A stretch of 64,000 bases of DNA, taken from positions 1-64,000 of the forward strand of contig NZ_JAFHKK010000009.1 in NCBI RefSeq assembly GCF_016937535.1, in the 5' to 3' direction. The translations under genes were made by a program, and so were the position numbers. Positions 18,165 through 26,673 of the stretch are shown piece after piece; position 1 is the stretch's first letter; every line of letters starts with the position of its first letter. The DNA is from Sulfurospirillum tamanense. GTDB lineage: Bacteria; Campylobacterota; Campylobacteria; Campylobacterales; Campylobacteraceae. The notes beneath the pieces were generated by a model. That model ran no database searches. It was given only the letters and a program-made list of their open reading frames with translations, and was not told where the DNA came from.

Positions 18165-18469
18165 TGCCGCCCCTTCATTTTTTCCAACTCCCTTTGTAAC
18201 TCTTCATACTCGCATTTTTTGCGGGCGATAAACTTCTCCGTTAGCTTGATTTTTTCTTCGATGCCTTCTTTAGTGAGGAGGTATTTGTAGTTTTTCTTTT
18301 GGGTAGAGTTGGCAAAGTTTTCAACTTTAATGAGGCCTTTGAGGGTGAGGGCTTTGAGGATGTAATTAACCTTGCCAACTGAGTAGCCAATCTCATCAGC
18401 AATGGATTTTTGCGTGACAACTTTGTCTGTGAGGCGCAAGATTTTTAGCACCGCTTCTTCATTTGCCAA
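18161..18469 (-). CDS. MarR-type EPS-associated transcriptional regulator
   Basis: A 102-residue winged-helix protein. The recognition helix region is VTQKSIADEIGYSVGKVNYI (residues 18-37) and the wing is KVENFANSTQKKNYKYLLT. A charged coiled-coil-like tail (ARKKCEYEELQRELEKMK) follows. This matches the small MarR-like family found at the head of exopolysaccharide clusters. It is the first gene of the minus-strand operon with manC and gmd, overlaps manC by 4 bases and likely regulates this locus. A perfect 14-base palindrome lies about 100 bases upstream. Confidence 0.82.
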   Translation of the reverse strand: MANEEAVLKILRLTDKVVTQKSIADEIGYSVGKVNYILKALTLKGLIKVENFANSTQKKNYKYLLTKEGIEEKIKLTEKFIARKKCEYEELQRELEKMKGRQ

Positions 18470-18498
18470 TCAACACTCCTTTACATGTAAAAATGAAA

Positions 18499-18549
18499 TT
18501 TAAAAATTGAATTTTACACCTTCTGCACTTTGAATGGCTTTAATGTTTA
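18499..18549. promoter_or_regulatory. Duplicated upstream segment, copy 2
   Basis: This is the second copy of the segment at 13744-13793, identical over 21 bases. It lies 30 bases upstream of the marR start, next to a TTACATGTAA palindrome at 18481-18490. On the minus strand it offers TGTAAAAT as a possible -10 for the marR-manC-gmd-fcl operon. Confidence 0.5.
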
Positions 18550-18571
18550 ATTAATTTCTGCATTATTTTAT

Positions 18572-18585
18572 GTAATTATAATTAC
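18572..18585. promoter_or_regulatory. 14-base perfect palindrome between the divergent glycan operons
   Basis: GTAATTATAATTAC is a perfect palindrome between the marR operon and the plus-strand sugar-phosphate transferase gene. Size and symmetry suit a MarR dimer site, and it also contains a TATAAT on each strand. A short hairpin (AAAGCC and GGCTTT arms) follows at about 18589-18610. Confidence 0.4.
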
Positions 18586-18641
18586 TACAAAGCCCGCAAT
18601 TGTAGGCTTTGGCGCTTACTTATTTTTGAGTTTCTTCTTGT

Positions 18642-18647
18642 TATAAT
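18642..18647 (+). promoter_or_regulatory. -10 element for the transferase-pglF operon
   Basis: TATAAT preceded by TTG lies 30 bases upstream of the TTG start codon at 18677. No good -35 is seen, which is usual for Campylobacterota promoters. Confidence 0.45.
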
Positions 18648-18676
18648 ACGCCACAACACTTCATAAAAGGGTCTGC

Positions 18677-19642
18677 TTGCTTTACTTCATTGCATTTTTA
18701 GCTGCCTTTGGACTCACCTACCTTGTCCGCCACTACGCCCTCAAAAAATCCCTCTTAGCCGAAGTTAACGCGCGCAGTTCTCACACAACCCCCACGCCCC
18801 ATGGCGGTGGCGTTGCTATCGCACTCACATGGTTTGCGGGACTTGGGTATCTTTACATGTACGGGCAAATTGCCTCTCCTCTTTTTTTCGCACTGTTATG
18901 GGGGGTGCTCTTGTGCGGAGTGAGTTTTTTAGACGACTTAATCGAACTTAAACCTCGCATTCGCCTTGGGGTTCAAGTGCTCGTCGCCCTTGGCGGACTC
19001 TTTAGCCTTGGCGGGTTTCACACGCTTGCTCTAGGCTTTTTAGACATTTCAAGCCCTCTGCTTACCACGCTTTTTGCCCTCTTGCTCATCTTGTGGTACA
19101 TCAACCTTTATAACTTCCTAGACGGCATCGACGGCTACGCGGGAAGCGAGGGGATTTTTCTTGGGCTTGCGGGACTTATGCTGTTTGGTGGCGCACACTT
19201 TGGGCTTTTAGCGGTGTGCATTTTGGGCTTTTTGGTTTGGAATTGGCACAAAGCCAAGATTTTTATGGGTGACGTGGGCAGCACACTTTTGGGCTATAAT
19301 GTGGCTATTTTTACGCTCTACTACGCCACCCTTGAAAGCAGCAACTTGTGGGTGTGGATTGTCCTCTTTGGGCTGTTTTGGGCCGACGCCACGCTAACGC
19401 TTTTGCGACGTTTTTTACAAAAGGAAAAACTCTCTCAAGCCCACAAAAAACACGCCTACCAACGCCTCGTGCAAGCGGGCTGGAGACACGACCACGTGGT
19501 GCTTGGGGGCATGGTGGTAAATGTGCTTTTGCTAGGCATGATCCTCTTCTTGCCCCTTTGGGCAAGCTTTACATGTAGCCTTGTATTACTTGGGCTTGTG
19601 TTGGTCTTTGTAGAAAAACGAAAAAGGTTTGTTTCATGCTAG
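18677..19642 (+). CDS. Undecaprenyl-phosphate sugar-1-phosphate transferase (WbpL/WecA type, glycosyltransferase family 4)
   Basis: A 321-residue polytopic membrane protein of the MraY/WecA family that starts a lipid-linked glycan on undecaprenyl phosphate. Motifs: HTTPTPHGGGVAIA (36-49), the metal-binding LDDLIELKPRIR (about 91-102), NLYNFLDGIDGYAG (about 143-156) and the loop ending KKHAYQRLVQAGWRHDHV (about 260). These place it nearest WbpL. The start is TTG at 18677 with AAAGGG six bases before it. It overlaps the dehydratase gene by 7 bases. The sugar added is unknown, but the PglF-like neighbour suggests a 6-deoxy-HexNAc. Confidence 0.83.
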   Translation: MLYFIAFLAAFGLTYLVRHYALKKSLLAEVNARSSHTTPTPHGGGVAIALTWFAGLGYLYMYGQIASPLFFALLWGVLLCGVSFLDDLIELKPRIRLGVQVLVALGGLFSLGGFHTLALGFLDISSPLLTTLFALLLILWYINLYNFLDGIDGYAGSEGIFLGLAGLMLFGGAHFGLLAVCILGFLVWNWHKAKIFMGDVGSTLLGYNVAIFTLYYATLESSNLWVWIVLFGLFWADATLTLLRRFLQKEKLSQAHKKHAYQRLVQAGWRHDHVVLGGMVVNVLLLGMILFLPLWASFTCSLVLLGLVLVFVEKRKRFVSC

Positions 19643-21366
19643 GAATTGATAAACGTATTTTAAATTTTTTGGTCATCATTCTTCTCTCTTTGGGGACCTT
19701 TTGGTGGACGTTTCTCATTTTTCACAAACCTTTTCACTGGCAAGGTGTTGCGCTTGTCATCGGCGCGCGTTTTTTGGCTTCTTTACTCATTTTTAAAGAC
19801 TATTCTCTGAGTTGGTCGCGCGCTTCGCAATTAACCTTTTTACTTAAAAGCGTTGTCTATTTGGCTGCTTTTGCGGTGTATATGCCGCTGTTATACACCA
19901 AGATTCCCATCGCCCTTTTGGCGTCAGAACTCTTCTTTTACCTCTTTAGCATCAATTTTGCCATGTACCTCTACAGTTATTTGGTCAACAAAAACAAGGT
20001 AACAAAGACAAAAAACGTTGTCATTTTTGGCGCAGGGAAAGCGGGCATGAAACTGGAAGAAGAGTACCGAGGGAGTGAATTTAAAGTGAAATATTTTGTG
20101 GACGATGACCCCATTTTACACAAACGTTCCATCGACAGCATTCGTATCCTCTCACCCAAAAAACTCAAAAAACGCTTAGGCAACACCAAGTTGGACTTGC
20201 TTGTCATTGCCATGCCCTCCGCCCCAAAAGAGCGCACTAAAAAGATTTACACTGAACTTTCTCCCTATTTTCATACAGTTAAAATCTTACCTTCTTTGGA
20301 AGAAATCCTTCAAGACAAAAACTTTGCCACCCAACTTAAAGACATCTCCGTTGAAGACCTTTTGGCCAGACGCCCCAAAGACTTAGATAGCCTAGCCATC
20401 GAACAATTTATCAAAAACAAAAAAGTACTCATCACAGGAGCCGGAGGAAGCATCGGCAGTGAAATCAGCCGCCAATGCGCCAAATACGGCGCAAGCAAGC
20501 TCATCTTGCTTGATCACAGTGAGTACAATCTCTACGCCATTGCCGAAGCACTGTGTGAGTACAAACCCACGTTGGTCATGCAGTCAGTCATTAACCTTGA
20601 CCTTCTTGCCCAAACTTTCCAAACCCATCGGCCCGACATCGTCATTCATGCTGCAGCGTACAAACACGTCCCCTTAGTAGAAGAAAACATCACCGAAGCC
20701 ATCCGCAACAACATCCTAGGCACCAAAAACGTCATCGACTGCGCCATCGCGCACAACGCCCAAAAATGCGTCATTATCTCCACCGACAAAGCCGTGCGCC
20801 CCACCAATGTCATGGGGGCCACCAAGCGCATCTGCGAACTCTACGCCCAAAACATCAACACCCCTCAAAACACTGAAATCGTTGCGGTACGTTTTGGCAA
20901 CGTCCTAGGCTCAAGTGGCAGTGTCATTCCCAAGTTCAAAGCTCAGATCGCCGCAGGTGGGCCCATCACCGTGACACACCCAGACATCACCCGCTACTTC
21001 ATGCTCATCCCCGAAGCCTGTCTCTTAGTGCTTCAAGCGGCGAGCATTGGCAAGGGGGGTGAGATTTTCATCCTCGACATGGGCGAGCCTGTCAAGATTG
21101 TCGATTTGGCAAAAAAGATGGTTGAATTAAGTGGAAAAAAAGAAGTGGACATCACGTTTACTGGGCTTAGACCTGGAGAAAAACTGTACGAAGAACTGCT
21201 CATCGAAGGTTCTGAAACCTCCACCCAATACGAGTCCATCACCGTCGCAAGCCAAACCCACTACCCCATCGAAAAACTCAACGGGGATATTGAAGCCCTT
21301 CTTACATGTAAAGAAAAGGTAAAAAAACTCAAAGAAATTGTGCCAGAATTTGACCACAAACCCTAA
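19636..21366 (+). CDS. pglF: Membrane-bound UDP-GlcNAc 4,6-dehydratase (PglF/WbpM/FlaA1 family)
   Basis: A 576-residue enzyme. About four membrane helices fill residues 1-115, a CoA-binding-like Rossmann domain (VVIFGAGKAGMKLEEEYRG, near 132) follows, and the catalytic SDR domain starts at KKVLITGAGGSIGSEI (about 258). The active-site block is IISTDKAVRPTNVMGATKR near 380, with Met in place of Tyr as normal for this class. It makes the UDP-4-keto-6-deoxy sugar for bacillosamine- or QuiNAc-type residues and fits the preceding transferase. It is the last gene before the hipBA insert; its stop lies 4 bases from the ssrA-like repeat. Confidence 0.87.
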   Translation: MLGIDKRILNFLVIILLSLGTFWWTFLIFHKPFHWQGVALVIGARFLASLLIFKDYSLSWSRASQLTFLLKSVVYLAAFAVYMPLLYTKIPIALLASELFFYLFSINFAMYLYSYLVNKNKVTKTKNVVIFGAGKAGMKLEEEYRGSEFKVKYFVDDDPILHKRSIDSIRILSPKKLKKRLGNTKLDLLVIAMPSAPKERTKKIYTELSPYFHTVKILPSLEEILQDKNFATQLKDISVEDLLARRPKDLDSLAIEQFIKNKKVLITGAGGSIGSEISRQCAKYGASKLILLDHSEYNLYAIAEALCEYKPTLVMQSVINLDLLAQTFQTHRPDIVIHAAAYKHVPLVEENITEAIRNNILGTKNVIDCAIAHNAQKCVIISTDKAVRPTNVMGATKRICELYAQNINTPQNTEIVAVRFGNVLGSSGSVIPKFKAQIAAGGPITVTHPDITRYFMLIPEACLLVLQAASIGKGGEIFILDMGEPVKIVDLAKKMVELSGKKEVDITFTGLRPGEKLYEELLIEGSETSTQYESITVASQTHYPIEKLNGDIEALLTCKEKVKKLKEIVPEFDHKP

Positions 21367-21370
21367 AAAA

Positions 21371-21387
21371 TGGTGGAAGTCGAGGGA
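21371..21387. repeat. Copy of the tmRNA 3' end (candidate att site, distal)
   Basis: TGGTGGAAGT at 21371-21380 repeats the last ten bases of the tmRNA gene at 23254-23263 in the same orientation, and GGGA follows after three bases at both sites (14 of 17 equal). The two copies bracket hipBA, as expected for integration at the tmRNA 3' end. Confidence 0.55.
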
Positions 21388-21400
21388 TGGCACTGGCTAT

Positions 21401-21426
21401 TTATTCCCCTATTAATAGGGGAATAA
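21401..21426. promoter_or_regulatory. 26-base perfect palindrome upstream of hipBA
   Basis: A perfect inverted repeat with arms TTATTCCCCTATT and AATAGGGGAATAA. It follows pglF by about 35 bases. It could end pglF transcription as a hairpin, although only a weak T-run follows (AAAAGTTTATT), or serve as a HipB operator; Escherichia coli HipB sites have TATCC and GGATA arms eight bases apart. Confidence 0.6.
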
Positions 21427-21458
21427 AAGTTTATTAGACACCTCGAAGTCAAATCTCT

Positions 21459-21494
21459 GTATCAATAAATACACTATAGTATGTTTATTGATAC
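21459..21494. promoter_or_regulatory. 36-base imperfect palindrome, probable hipBA operator/promoter
   Basis: Outer arms GTATCAATAAA and TTTATTGATAC match perfectly, and the centre CTATAG is symmetric, with only a few mismatches between. It lies 105 bases before the hipB start. The centre includes TATAGT, a usable -10, so a bound HipB dimer would cover the promoter. Autoregulation by HipB is known for the family; binding here is inferred. Confidence 0.55.
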
Positions 21495-21598
21495 TTTTTG
21501 CATTTATTCTCTATTAACTACGCAATAGTGTTGTTTTTAATTTGCAATTAATGTACAATTTCAAAAAACACATTAAAGTGTGGTTATTGGAGCATGGC

Positions 21599-21847
21599 AT
21601 GAGAATTGTTAAGCAGAGAAACCCACCAAAAGAGACCGTATTGAAAACTTCAGAAGATTTTGGGAAGCTGATTGTTTCAAGACGAACTTCTCTTGGACTC
21701 ACACAACAAATGGCAGCACAATTGTGCAATATCAACACGCAAACACTTGCAAAAATTGAAAAAGGCAATGCACTTACTGGTCTTAATAATGCGTTAAAAG
21801 TAGCGGCAAATCTTGGCATTAAAATCCAATTTACAATAGAGGATTAA
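21599..21847 (+). CDS. hipB: HipB-type antitoxin, XRE-family DNA-binding protein
   Basis: From the ATG at 21599, which has GGAG six bases upstream, the protein is 82 residues, close to HipB of Escherichia coli (88). The helix-turn-helix is LGLTQQMAAQLCNINTQTLA and KIEKG (about residues 31-55). Upstream ATG and TTG codons at 21551 and 21542 would add 16-19 residues without family support. It is followed directly by hipA with no spacer. It should neutralise HipA and repress the operon through the palindromes upstream. The codon use is more AT-rich than that of the pglF gene before it. Confidence 0.83.
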   Translation: MRIVKQRNPPKETVLKTSEDFGKLIVSRRTSLGLTQQMAAQLCNINTQTLAKIEKGNALTGLNNALKVAANLGIKIQFTIED

Positions 21848-23137
21848 ATGAATAATTTTTTACACATCTTTTATCAAAACAGAGTAATTGGCCGCTTAGA
21901 GGCAGATGATGCTGAAAATTTTTCACTTTCTTACTCTAATGACTGGAAAGAGAGTGGTTTTCCCATATCTCCCGCCTTGCCTTTATCTGGAAACTTTACG
22001 TCAAAAGATGTTAAAAATTTTATCGTAAACCTTTTGCCAGAAGGTGAGGGGTTAGAAAAACTAAGCCAATTGTGTCAAATCAGCAAAGCCAATCACTTCG
22101 GACTGTTAAGAGCTATAGGAAAAGAAACATCTGGGGCCCTCTCTTTTGGTACAGAAAGTGCCATTGCAACAACTTTTAGAAAAGTAAGCCAAGCAGAGCT
22201 AACCCAAAGAATTTTAGATAGAAAAAAGACCCCCATTACCGTTTGGGATGGAAAAGTAAGACTATCTTTGTCTGGAGTGCAGGAAAAATTACCTGTTGCA
22301 ATCATTGATGGCGAGTTTGGTTTTGGCGAAGGAGATCTAGCTTCGACACATATTTTAAAATTTGGCAATAATGACAATTTAGTATGGAACGAGTTTTTAT
22401 CACTTGAGCTTGCAAAGGCAGCAGGACTCATGGTTAACAAGGCTCAAATTCGTTATTTCAGCGAAGAACCTGTTCTTTTCATTGAGCGATTTGACCGAGA
22501 AATTAAAGATTCGGGAAAACAGGTAAACAAGCTACATTTGATTGATGGTTGCCAACTTCTTTCTATGCCGCCAAGTTACAAATACGAGCGGAATTTTGGC
22601 AAGGGAAGAGATGTGCAAGATATCAGGCAAGGCGTCACCCTCCAAAAGCTATTTGGCGCACAAAATCATATGGTAGTCCCGGCGCTCTACCTTCACTCTT
22701 TAATCACGTGGAAACTCGTCAATCTGTGCTTAGGCAATAGCGATGCTCACGGAAAAAACATCTCTTTTTTCATCAACACATCAGGGAAGCTCCAGCTTAC
22801 GCCGTTTTACGATATTGCAAACATTACACTTTATGAAGAGTATGACCATGATTTGGCTATGGCAATTGGAGATCAGTTTGAAATGATGAAAATTTCCGCT
22901 TACGACTTAGCGCTTCATTGCAACACCATCAACATAAAAGAAACCCTTTTAATCTCTATTTTTAATACTATCCAGACAAAAATATTGAAGCATATAGAGT
23001 CCAAAAAACTTCACAGTCTAAACTCCATAGACAGCTCTTTTGTAGAAGAATTTTCAAACAACATTGTCGCAAGAATGGAATATCTTAAACATAGCATGGA
23101 TGAGTTAAAGCAGGGTGATTTTAGGGGATATTTTTAA
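21848..23137 (+). CDS. hipA: HipA-type serine/threonine kinase toxin
   Basis: A 429-residue complete HipA. The N-terminal couple_hipA domain covers about residues 5-105 (FYQNRVIGRLEADD and LPLSG). The kinase part has LSGVQEKLPV near 140, STHILKF near 164, the catalytic LGNSDAHGKNISFF near 297 and LTPFYDIA near 319 with the metal-binding Asp. HipA phosphorylates glutamyl-tRNA synthetase in Escherichia coli and halts translation. All key residues seem present, so it is likely active. It ends 117 bases from the 3' end of the tmRNA gene; the gap shows nothing I recognise. Confidence 0.87.
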   Translation: MNNFLHIFYQNRVIGRLEADDAENFSLSYSNDWKESGFPISPALPLSGNFTSKDVKNFIVNLLPEGEGLEKLSQLCQISKANHFGLLRAIGKETSGALSFGTESAIATTFRKVSQAELTQRILDRKKTPITVWDGKVRLSLSGVQEKLPVAIIDGEFGFGEGDLASTHILKFGNNDNLVWNEFLSLELAKAAGLMVNKAQIRYFSEEPVLFIERFDREIKDSGKQVNKLHLIDGCQLLSMPPSYKYERNFGKGRDVQDIRQGVTLQKLFGAQNHMVVPALYLHSLITWKLVNLCLGNSDAHGKNISFFINTSGKLQLTPFYDIANITLYEEYDHDLAMAIGDQFEMMKISAYDLALHCNTINIKETLLISIFNTIQTKILKHIESKKLHSLNSIDSSFVEEFSNNIVARMEYLKHSMDELKQGDFRGYF

Positions 23138-23253
23138 TCTTATCCAAGGCAACAAGCTCGCTTATTGTCTCTATCTGAAACCATAAAAGAGCTTTCTCTG
23201 AGGGGCTGTAAAATACAAATCTAGCACAGATAGTAATCTACAATAAAAATATA

Positions 23254-23270
23254 TGGTGGAAGTGTGGGGA
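23254..23270. repeat. tmRNA 3' end as candidate att site, proximal copy
   Basis: The last bases of ssrA (TGGTGGAAGT on the plus strand, then GTGGGGA) are the intact copy of the direct repeat whose partner lies at 21371. The 3' ends of tmRNA genes are common targets of integrases. Confidence 0.55.
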
Positions 23271-23622
23271 ATCGAACCCCAGTCCAAAAACAACTTAACC
23301 TCGGCGTCTACATGCTTAGCAGAACTGTTAAATTTCATCTTGTGTCGTACAGTTCCCAAAACTTCACCAGACTAAGACCTAAGGCTCAAAATGCGCGCGG
23401 TCACGTCGCATCTCAAAGCTATCTATGGGGGTTAACCTCGCCGAAACTGCCTAGATAGCATCCGCAGAGCGAGGCCTCCTAAAAGGTTACTTACGCAGCT
23501 TTAGCGTAAGCAGGAGCGTAATTTGTATTGTTTGCGTTTAAGTTTAGTGGATTGTTTTGCGCCAAATCCAAGGCGGCATGCAACCAAAGCCAACCTGCTC
23601 CTGTCGAAGCCAAGTCACTCCC
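23254..23622 (-). ncRNA. ssrA: Transfer-messenger RNA
   Basis: The minus strand begins GGGAGTGACTTGGCTTCGAC and ends with TTCGATTCCCC, ACACTTCCACCA, giving the tRNA-like half with an encoded CCA. The tag frame reads ANNTNYAPAYAKAA followed by TAA, at about 23535-23490. This is close to the Campylobacter tag ANNVKFAPAYAKAA. Length is about 369 bases and it is one-piece. It starts about 10 bases after the trpA stop, so it may be co-transcribed and processed. Its 3' end is duplicated at 21371. Confidence 0.95.
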
Positions 23623-23632
23623 ACAGAAAACC

Positions 23633-24373
23633 CTAAGAATTAATAACATCCTTAATGGTTCGCGCAAGGGTCGATATCTTACTCACTTTCTGTGTTCCTG
23701 TCAAGCCCTCATCCAAAAGCACCTTCACAAAGGCACTTCCCACAATAACCCCGTCTACCCCTTTGGCTTTTTCTTTAGCGGTTTTTTCATCCACGCCAAA
23801 CCCTACATAAATAGGCGTTTGAGTGACGCTGCGAATGGTTTCAATCGTAGGTGCCAAGTCTTCCGCTGCCCCGCTTCCGGTGATGCCCGCGTAAGCCACG
23901 AGGTAAATAAACTTTTGACTCTCTTTGGCCACCATCGCGATGCGTTCACGCGAATGGGTTGGCGCAACAAAATCAATCAAATGCAACCCTGCACCCTCAA
24001 CCAAACCTTTGTACCCTTGCGCCTCTTCATGAGGCAAATCAGGGATGATAAATCCATTTACCCCCGCGTGTCTTGCCTTGGCGATAAAATAGTCCATCCC
24101 TTTGTGATAGAATGGATTAAAATACCCCATCCACATCGTGTCTATTTTGGGTGCTATTTGCGCGGAAATCTCAAACAAATGCTCAAGCTTGAAGCCCTGT
24201 TGCAAGGCTTTCAAATTTGCCGCTTCAATCACAGGACCGTCCGCCACTGGATCCGAAAAAGGAATCCCAAGCTCGAGGGTGTCTACTCCGTTCTCTTTCA
24301 GGCTTAACGCCACATCAATACTCAACTGCACATCGGGGAATCCCGCCGTAATATAGGCTACAAGGTGTTTCAA
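23633..24373 (-). CDS. trpA: Tryptophan synthase alpha subunit
   Basis: A 246-residue TIM barrel that splits indole-3-glycerol phosphate. The start YITAGFPDVQLSIDVALSL, the catalytic Glu in LELGIPFSDP (near residue 36) and the catalytic Asp in DPVADGPVI (near 45) are seen, as is VGFGVDEKTAK near 190 for phosphate binding. It is slightly shorter at the N-terminus than the 260-270 residue norm. No trpB is adjacent, so the trp genes are split. It overlaps the Hpt gene upstream by 4 bases. Confidence 0.92.
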   Translation of the reverse strand: MKHLVAYITAGFPDVQLSIDVALSLKENGVDTLELGIPFSDPVADGPVIEAANLKALQQGFKLEHLFEISAQIAPKIDTMWMGYFNPFYHKGMDYFIAKARHAGVNGFIIPDLPHEEAQGYKGLVEGAGLHLIDFVAPTHSRERIAMVAKESQKFIYLVAYAGITGSGAAEDLAPTIETIRSVTQTPIYVGFGVDEKTAKEKAKGVDGVIVGSAFVKVLLDEGLTGTQKVSKISTLARTIKDVINS

Positions 24374-24783
24374 TTTTTTTCCAATTCAAAAGGTACTTTA
24401 ATAATAAGAGGGTTAAGCATCGAGAAGTAGGGAGCGTCATTTTCTATATCTTGACGGTAAGAGGCAAACTGATCGCTTGTTAACAACAACCAATCGATAA
24501 ACGCTTCACTGGCGGGGCCTTTGAGTAGTCTGGCTTCCTCTACGACTTCTTCCCCCAAGGAGGCAAGTTTGATAATGGGGTCAAGGCGCACAAACCCTGC
24601 TGCGGATTTGATGTTATGGAAAATGCGAAACAATTCGCCAATATTTTCCTCATACAGTCCTTGCTTGGAAAGCCCAATGATGAGGGGTTCCATCGACTCA
24701 CACATGATGCCATAGTGGGTCATAAAATCCTCAACAATTTCGAGGTCAAAATCAAGTTCCATTTGTGAAAAAATACCCATCAA
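24370..24783 (-). CDS. Hpt-domain phosphotransfer protein
   Basis: A 137-residue all-helical protein. The phosphorylation motif is LFRIFHNIKSAAGFVRLDPI (residues 51-70) with His56 as the phospho-acceptor, followed by LASLGEEVVEEARLL. This is the pattern of histidine phosphotransfer domains such as those of CheA P1. No kinase or regulator domain is attached and no partner gene is adjacent, so its two-component partners are unknown. Linkage with trpA by a 4-base overlap is probably operon packing rather than function. Confidence 0.8.
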   Translation of the reverse strand: MMGIFSQMELDFDLEIVEDFMTHYGIMCESMEPLIIGLSKQGLYEENIGELFRIFHNIKSAAGFVRLDPIIKLASLGEEVVEEARLLKGPASEAFIDWLLLTSDQFASYRQDIENDAPYFSMLNPLIIKVPFELEKN

Positions 24784-24856
24784 ACCTTCCTTCCAAAGAA
24801 TTGCAATTGTACCATTTTTTTGCTAAAATCCATTCACTTCAGCCAAAGGCAACCCC

Positions 24857-25666
24857 ATGAGCATTGTCTCACAAAAGACAACCAAACATACGATTTTATC
24901 GATAAAAAAGAAAAAAAACAACGCCCCCATTGTGATGATCACCGCCTACGACGCCCTCTTTGCTTCTCTCTTTGCGCCCCACGCTGACATCCTTCTTGTG
25001 GGGGACAGTTTGCAGATGAGTTTTGGAGGCCAAAGCGACACACTAGGTGCCACCATGGACATCATGCTGTACCATACCAAAGCCGTGTGCCAAGGCGCTC
25101 CCGGAGCACTTGTAGTGCTTGACATGCCCTTTGGAAGCTACGCCACGCCCGAAATTGGCCTCGCTAATGCCATGCGTGTTTACCAAGAAAGTGCCGCAAC
25201 TGCGGTAAAAATCGAAGGCGGAAAAGAGCGCGCAGCCCTCATTTCCCACCTTACATGTAACGGTATCGCCGTCATGGGGCACATCGGGCTACTCCCCCAA
25301 AACGTGCGCGCCGAGGGAGGGTACAAGGTCAAAGGCAAAGACGCCGACCAAGAAGCCGCGCTCATCCAAGACGCTAAAGCCTTAGAAAAAGCGGGTGTGT
25401 TTTGCATGGTGATTGAGGGTGTAGTGTCCGAGGTCGCCACCAAGGTCGCCCAAAGCGTCAATGTCCCGCTCATCGGAATCGGTGCGGGCAATGGCGTGGA
25501 CGGACAAGTGCTTGTGTGGAGTGACGCCTTTGGGTTTTTCAACGAGTTCAAACCCAAGTTTGTCAAACGCTACCTCGAAGGAGCGACGCTCATCGAAGAA
25601 GCCATGGCAACGTATGCCAAAGAAGTGACAGCGCGCCAGTTTCCAGACGCCACAACGAGCTATTAA
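24857..25666 (+). CDS. panB: 3-methyl-2-oxobutanoate hydroxymethyltransferase
   Basis: A 269-residue decameric enzyme of pantothenate synthesis that transfers a hydroxymethyl group from methylene-THF to ketoisovalerate. Motifs: [14 protein letters not shown] (about 27-40), [12 protein letters not shown] near 52 with the metal Asp, VKIEGG near 115 and [18 protein letters not shown] near 205. Length is typical. It shares one base with ruvB (TAATG). A TTACATGTAA palindrome at 25251 encodes LTCN. Confidence 0.93.
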   Translation: MSIVSQKTTKHTILSIKKKKNNAPIVMITAYDALFASLFAPHADILLVGDSLQMSFGGQSDTLGATMDIMLYHTKAVCQGAPGALVVLDMPFGSYATPEIGLANAMRVYQESAATAVKIEGGKERAALISHLTCNGIAVMGHIGLLPQNVRAEGGYKVKGKDADQEAALIQDAKALEKAGVFCMVIEGVVSEVATKVAQSVNVPLIGIGAGNGVDGQVLVWSDAFGFFNEFKPKFVKRYLEGATLIEEAMATYAKEVTARQFPDATTSY

Positions 25667-26673
25667 TGGAACGCATCATCGAAATCGAAAAGATGAGTTT
25701 TGAGAGCGAATACGAAAGCTCTTTGCGCCCTAGTACGTGGGAAGATTACATCGGGCAAGAGAAAATCAAAAAGAACCTCCAAGTCTTTATCAAAGCATCC
25801 AAAAAACGCAATGAAGCCCTAGACCACGTGCTTTTCTTTGGCCCTCCAGGGCTTGGAAAAACCACACTCGCTTACCTCATCGCCGCTGAGATGGGTGCCA
25901 ATATCAAAATCACCGCCGCGCCCATGATTGAAAAGAGTGGCGACTTGGCCGCTATTTTAACCAACCTTGAAGAGGGCGATGTGCTCTTCATTGACGAAAT
26001 CCACCGTCTCTCTGCCTCAATCGAAGAGATTCTTTACCCTGCCATGGAGGATTTTCGTCTTGACATTATCATCGGTTCTGGCCCCGCGGCACAGACCATT
26101 AAAATCGACCTGCCCCGTTTTACGCTCATCGGTGCCACGACGCGCGCGGGGATGATAAGCTCACCGCTTCGTGACCGCTTTGGGATGCACTTTCGTTTGC
26201 AGTTTTACACCCCCGAAGAGCTAGGGCGCATCGTTCAAAAAGCGGGACAAAAGCTCGAAAAACCCTGCCTTAATGAAGCCGCAGCCGAACTTGCCAAGCG
26301 GGCAAGAGGAACCCCACGCATCGCCCTTCGGCTGTTAAAACGGGTGCGCGATTACGCGGACGTGGAAGATGAAGCTGTCATTAGCCTAGAACGCGCCCAA
26401 TACGGGCTAGATGAACTAGGCGTCAACGACATGGGGTTTGATGAAATGGACTTGCGGTTTTTGCGCATTTTGCTCGAATCCAAAGGGCGTCCTTTGGGGC
26501 TTGGCACCATTGCTGCGGCATTGAGCGAGGACGAAGGCACGGTGGAAGATGTCATCGAACCTTACCTCATCGCCAAAGGTTACATCGAACGCACCGCACG
26601 TGGACGCATTGCGACGCCCAAATGCTACGAAGTGTTTCGGCTCACACCCGGGGCCAAAAACCTATTTGCCTAA
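25666..26673 (+). CDS. ruvB: Holliday junction branch-migration ATPase RuvB
   Basis: A 335-residue AAA+ motor that works with RuvA and RuvC. Evidence: [19 protein letters not shown] at 21-39, Walker [12 protein letters not shown] near 61, Walker [11 protein letters not shown] near 107, sensor 1 LIGATTRAG near 155, and the C-terminal winged helix [17 protein letters not shown] near 305-321. The first ATG at 25666 or MSFES nine codons later could be used; the former shares a base with the panB stop. The gene ends convergently with the dynamin-like gene, overlapping by 4 bases. Confidence 0.95.
   Translation: MERIIEIEKMSFESEYESSLRPSTWEDYIGQEKIKKNLQVFIKASKKRNEALDHVLFFGPPGLGKTTLAYLIAAEMGANIKITAAPMIEKSGDLAAILTNLEEGDVLFIDEIHRLSASIEEILYPAMEDFRLDIIIGSGPAAQTIKIDLPRFTLIGATTRAGMISSPLRDRFGMHFRLQFYTPEELGRIVQKAGQKLEKPCLNEAAAELAKRARGTPRIALRLLKRVRDYADVEDEAVISLERAQYGLDELGVNDMGFDEMDLRFLRILLESKGRPLGLGTIAAALSEDEGTVEDVIEPYLIAKGYIERTARGRIATPKCYEVFRLTPGAKNLFA

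Noticed and set aside
23528-24307. A 259-codon open frame on the plus strand opposite trpA and the tmRNA gene
   Set aside because: It is antisense to a clear trpA with intact catalytic residues and runs through ssrA. Its translation has no domain character.
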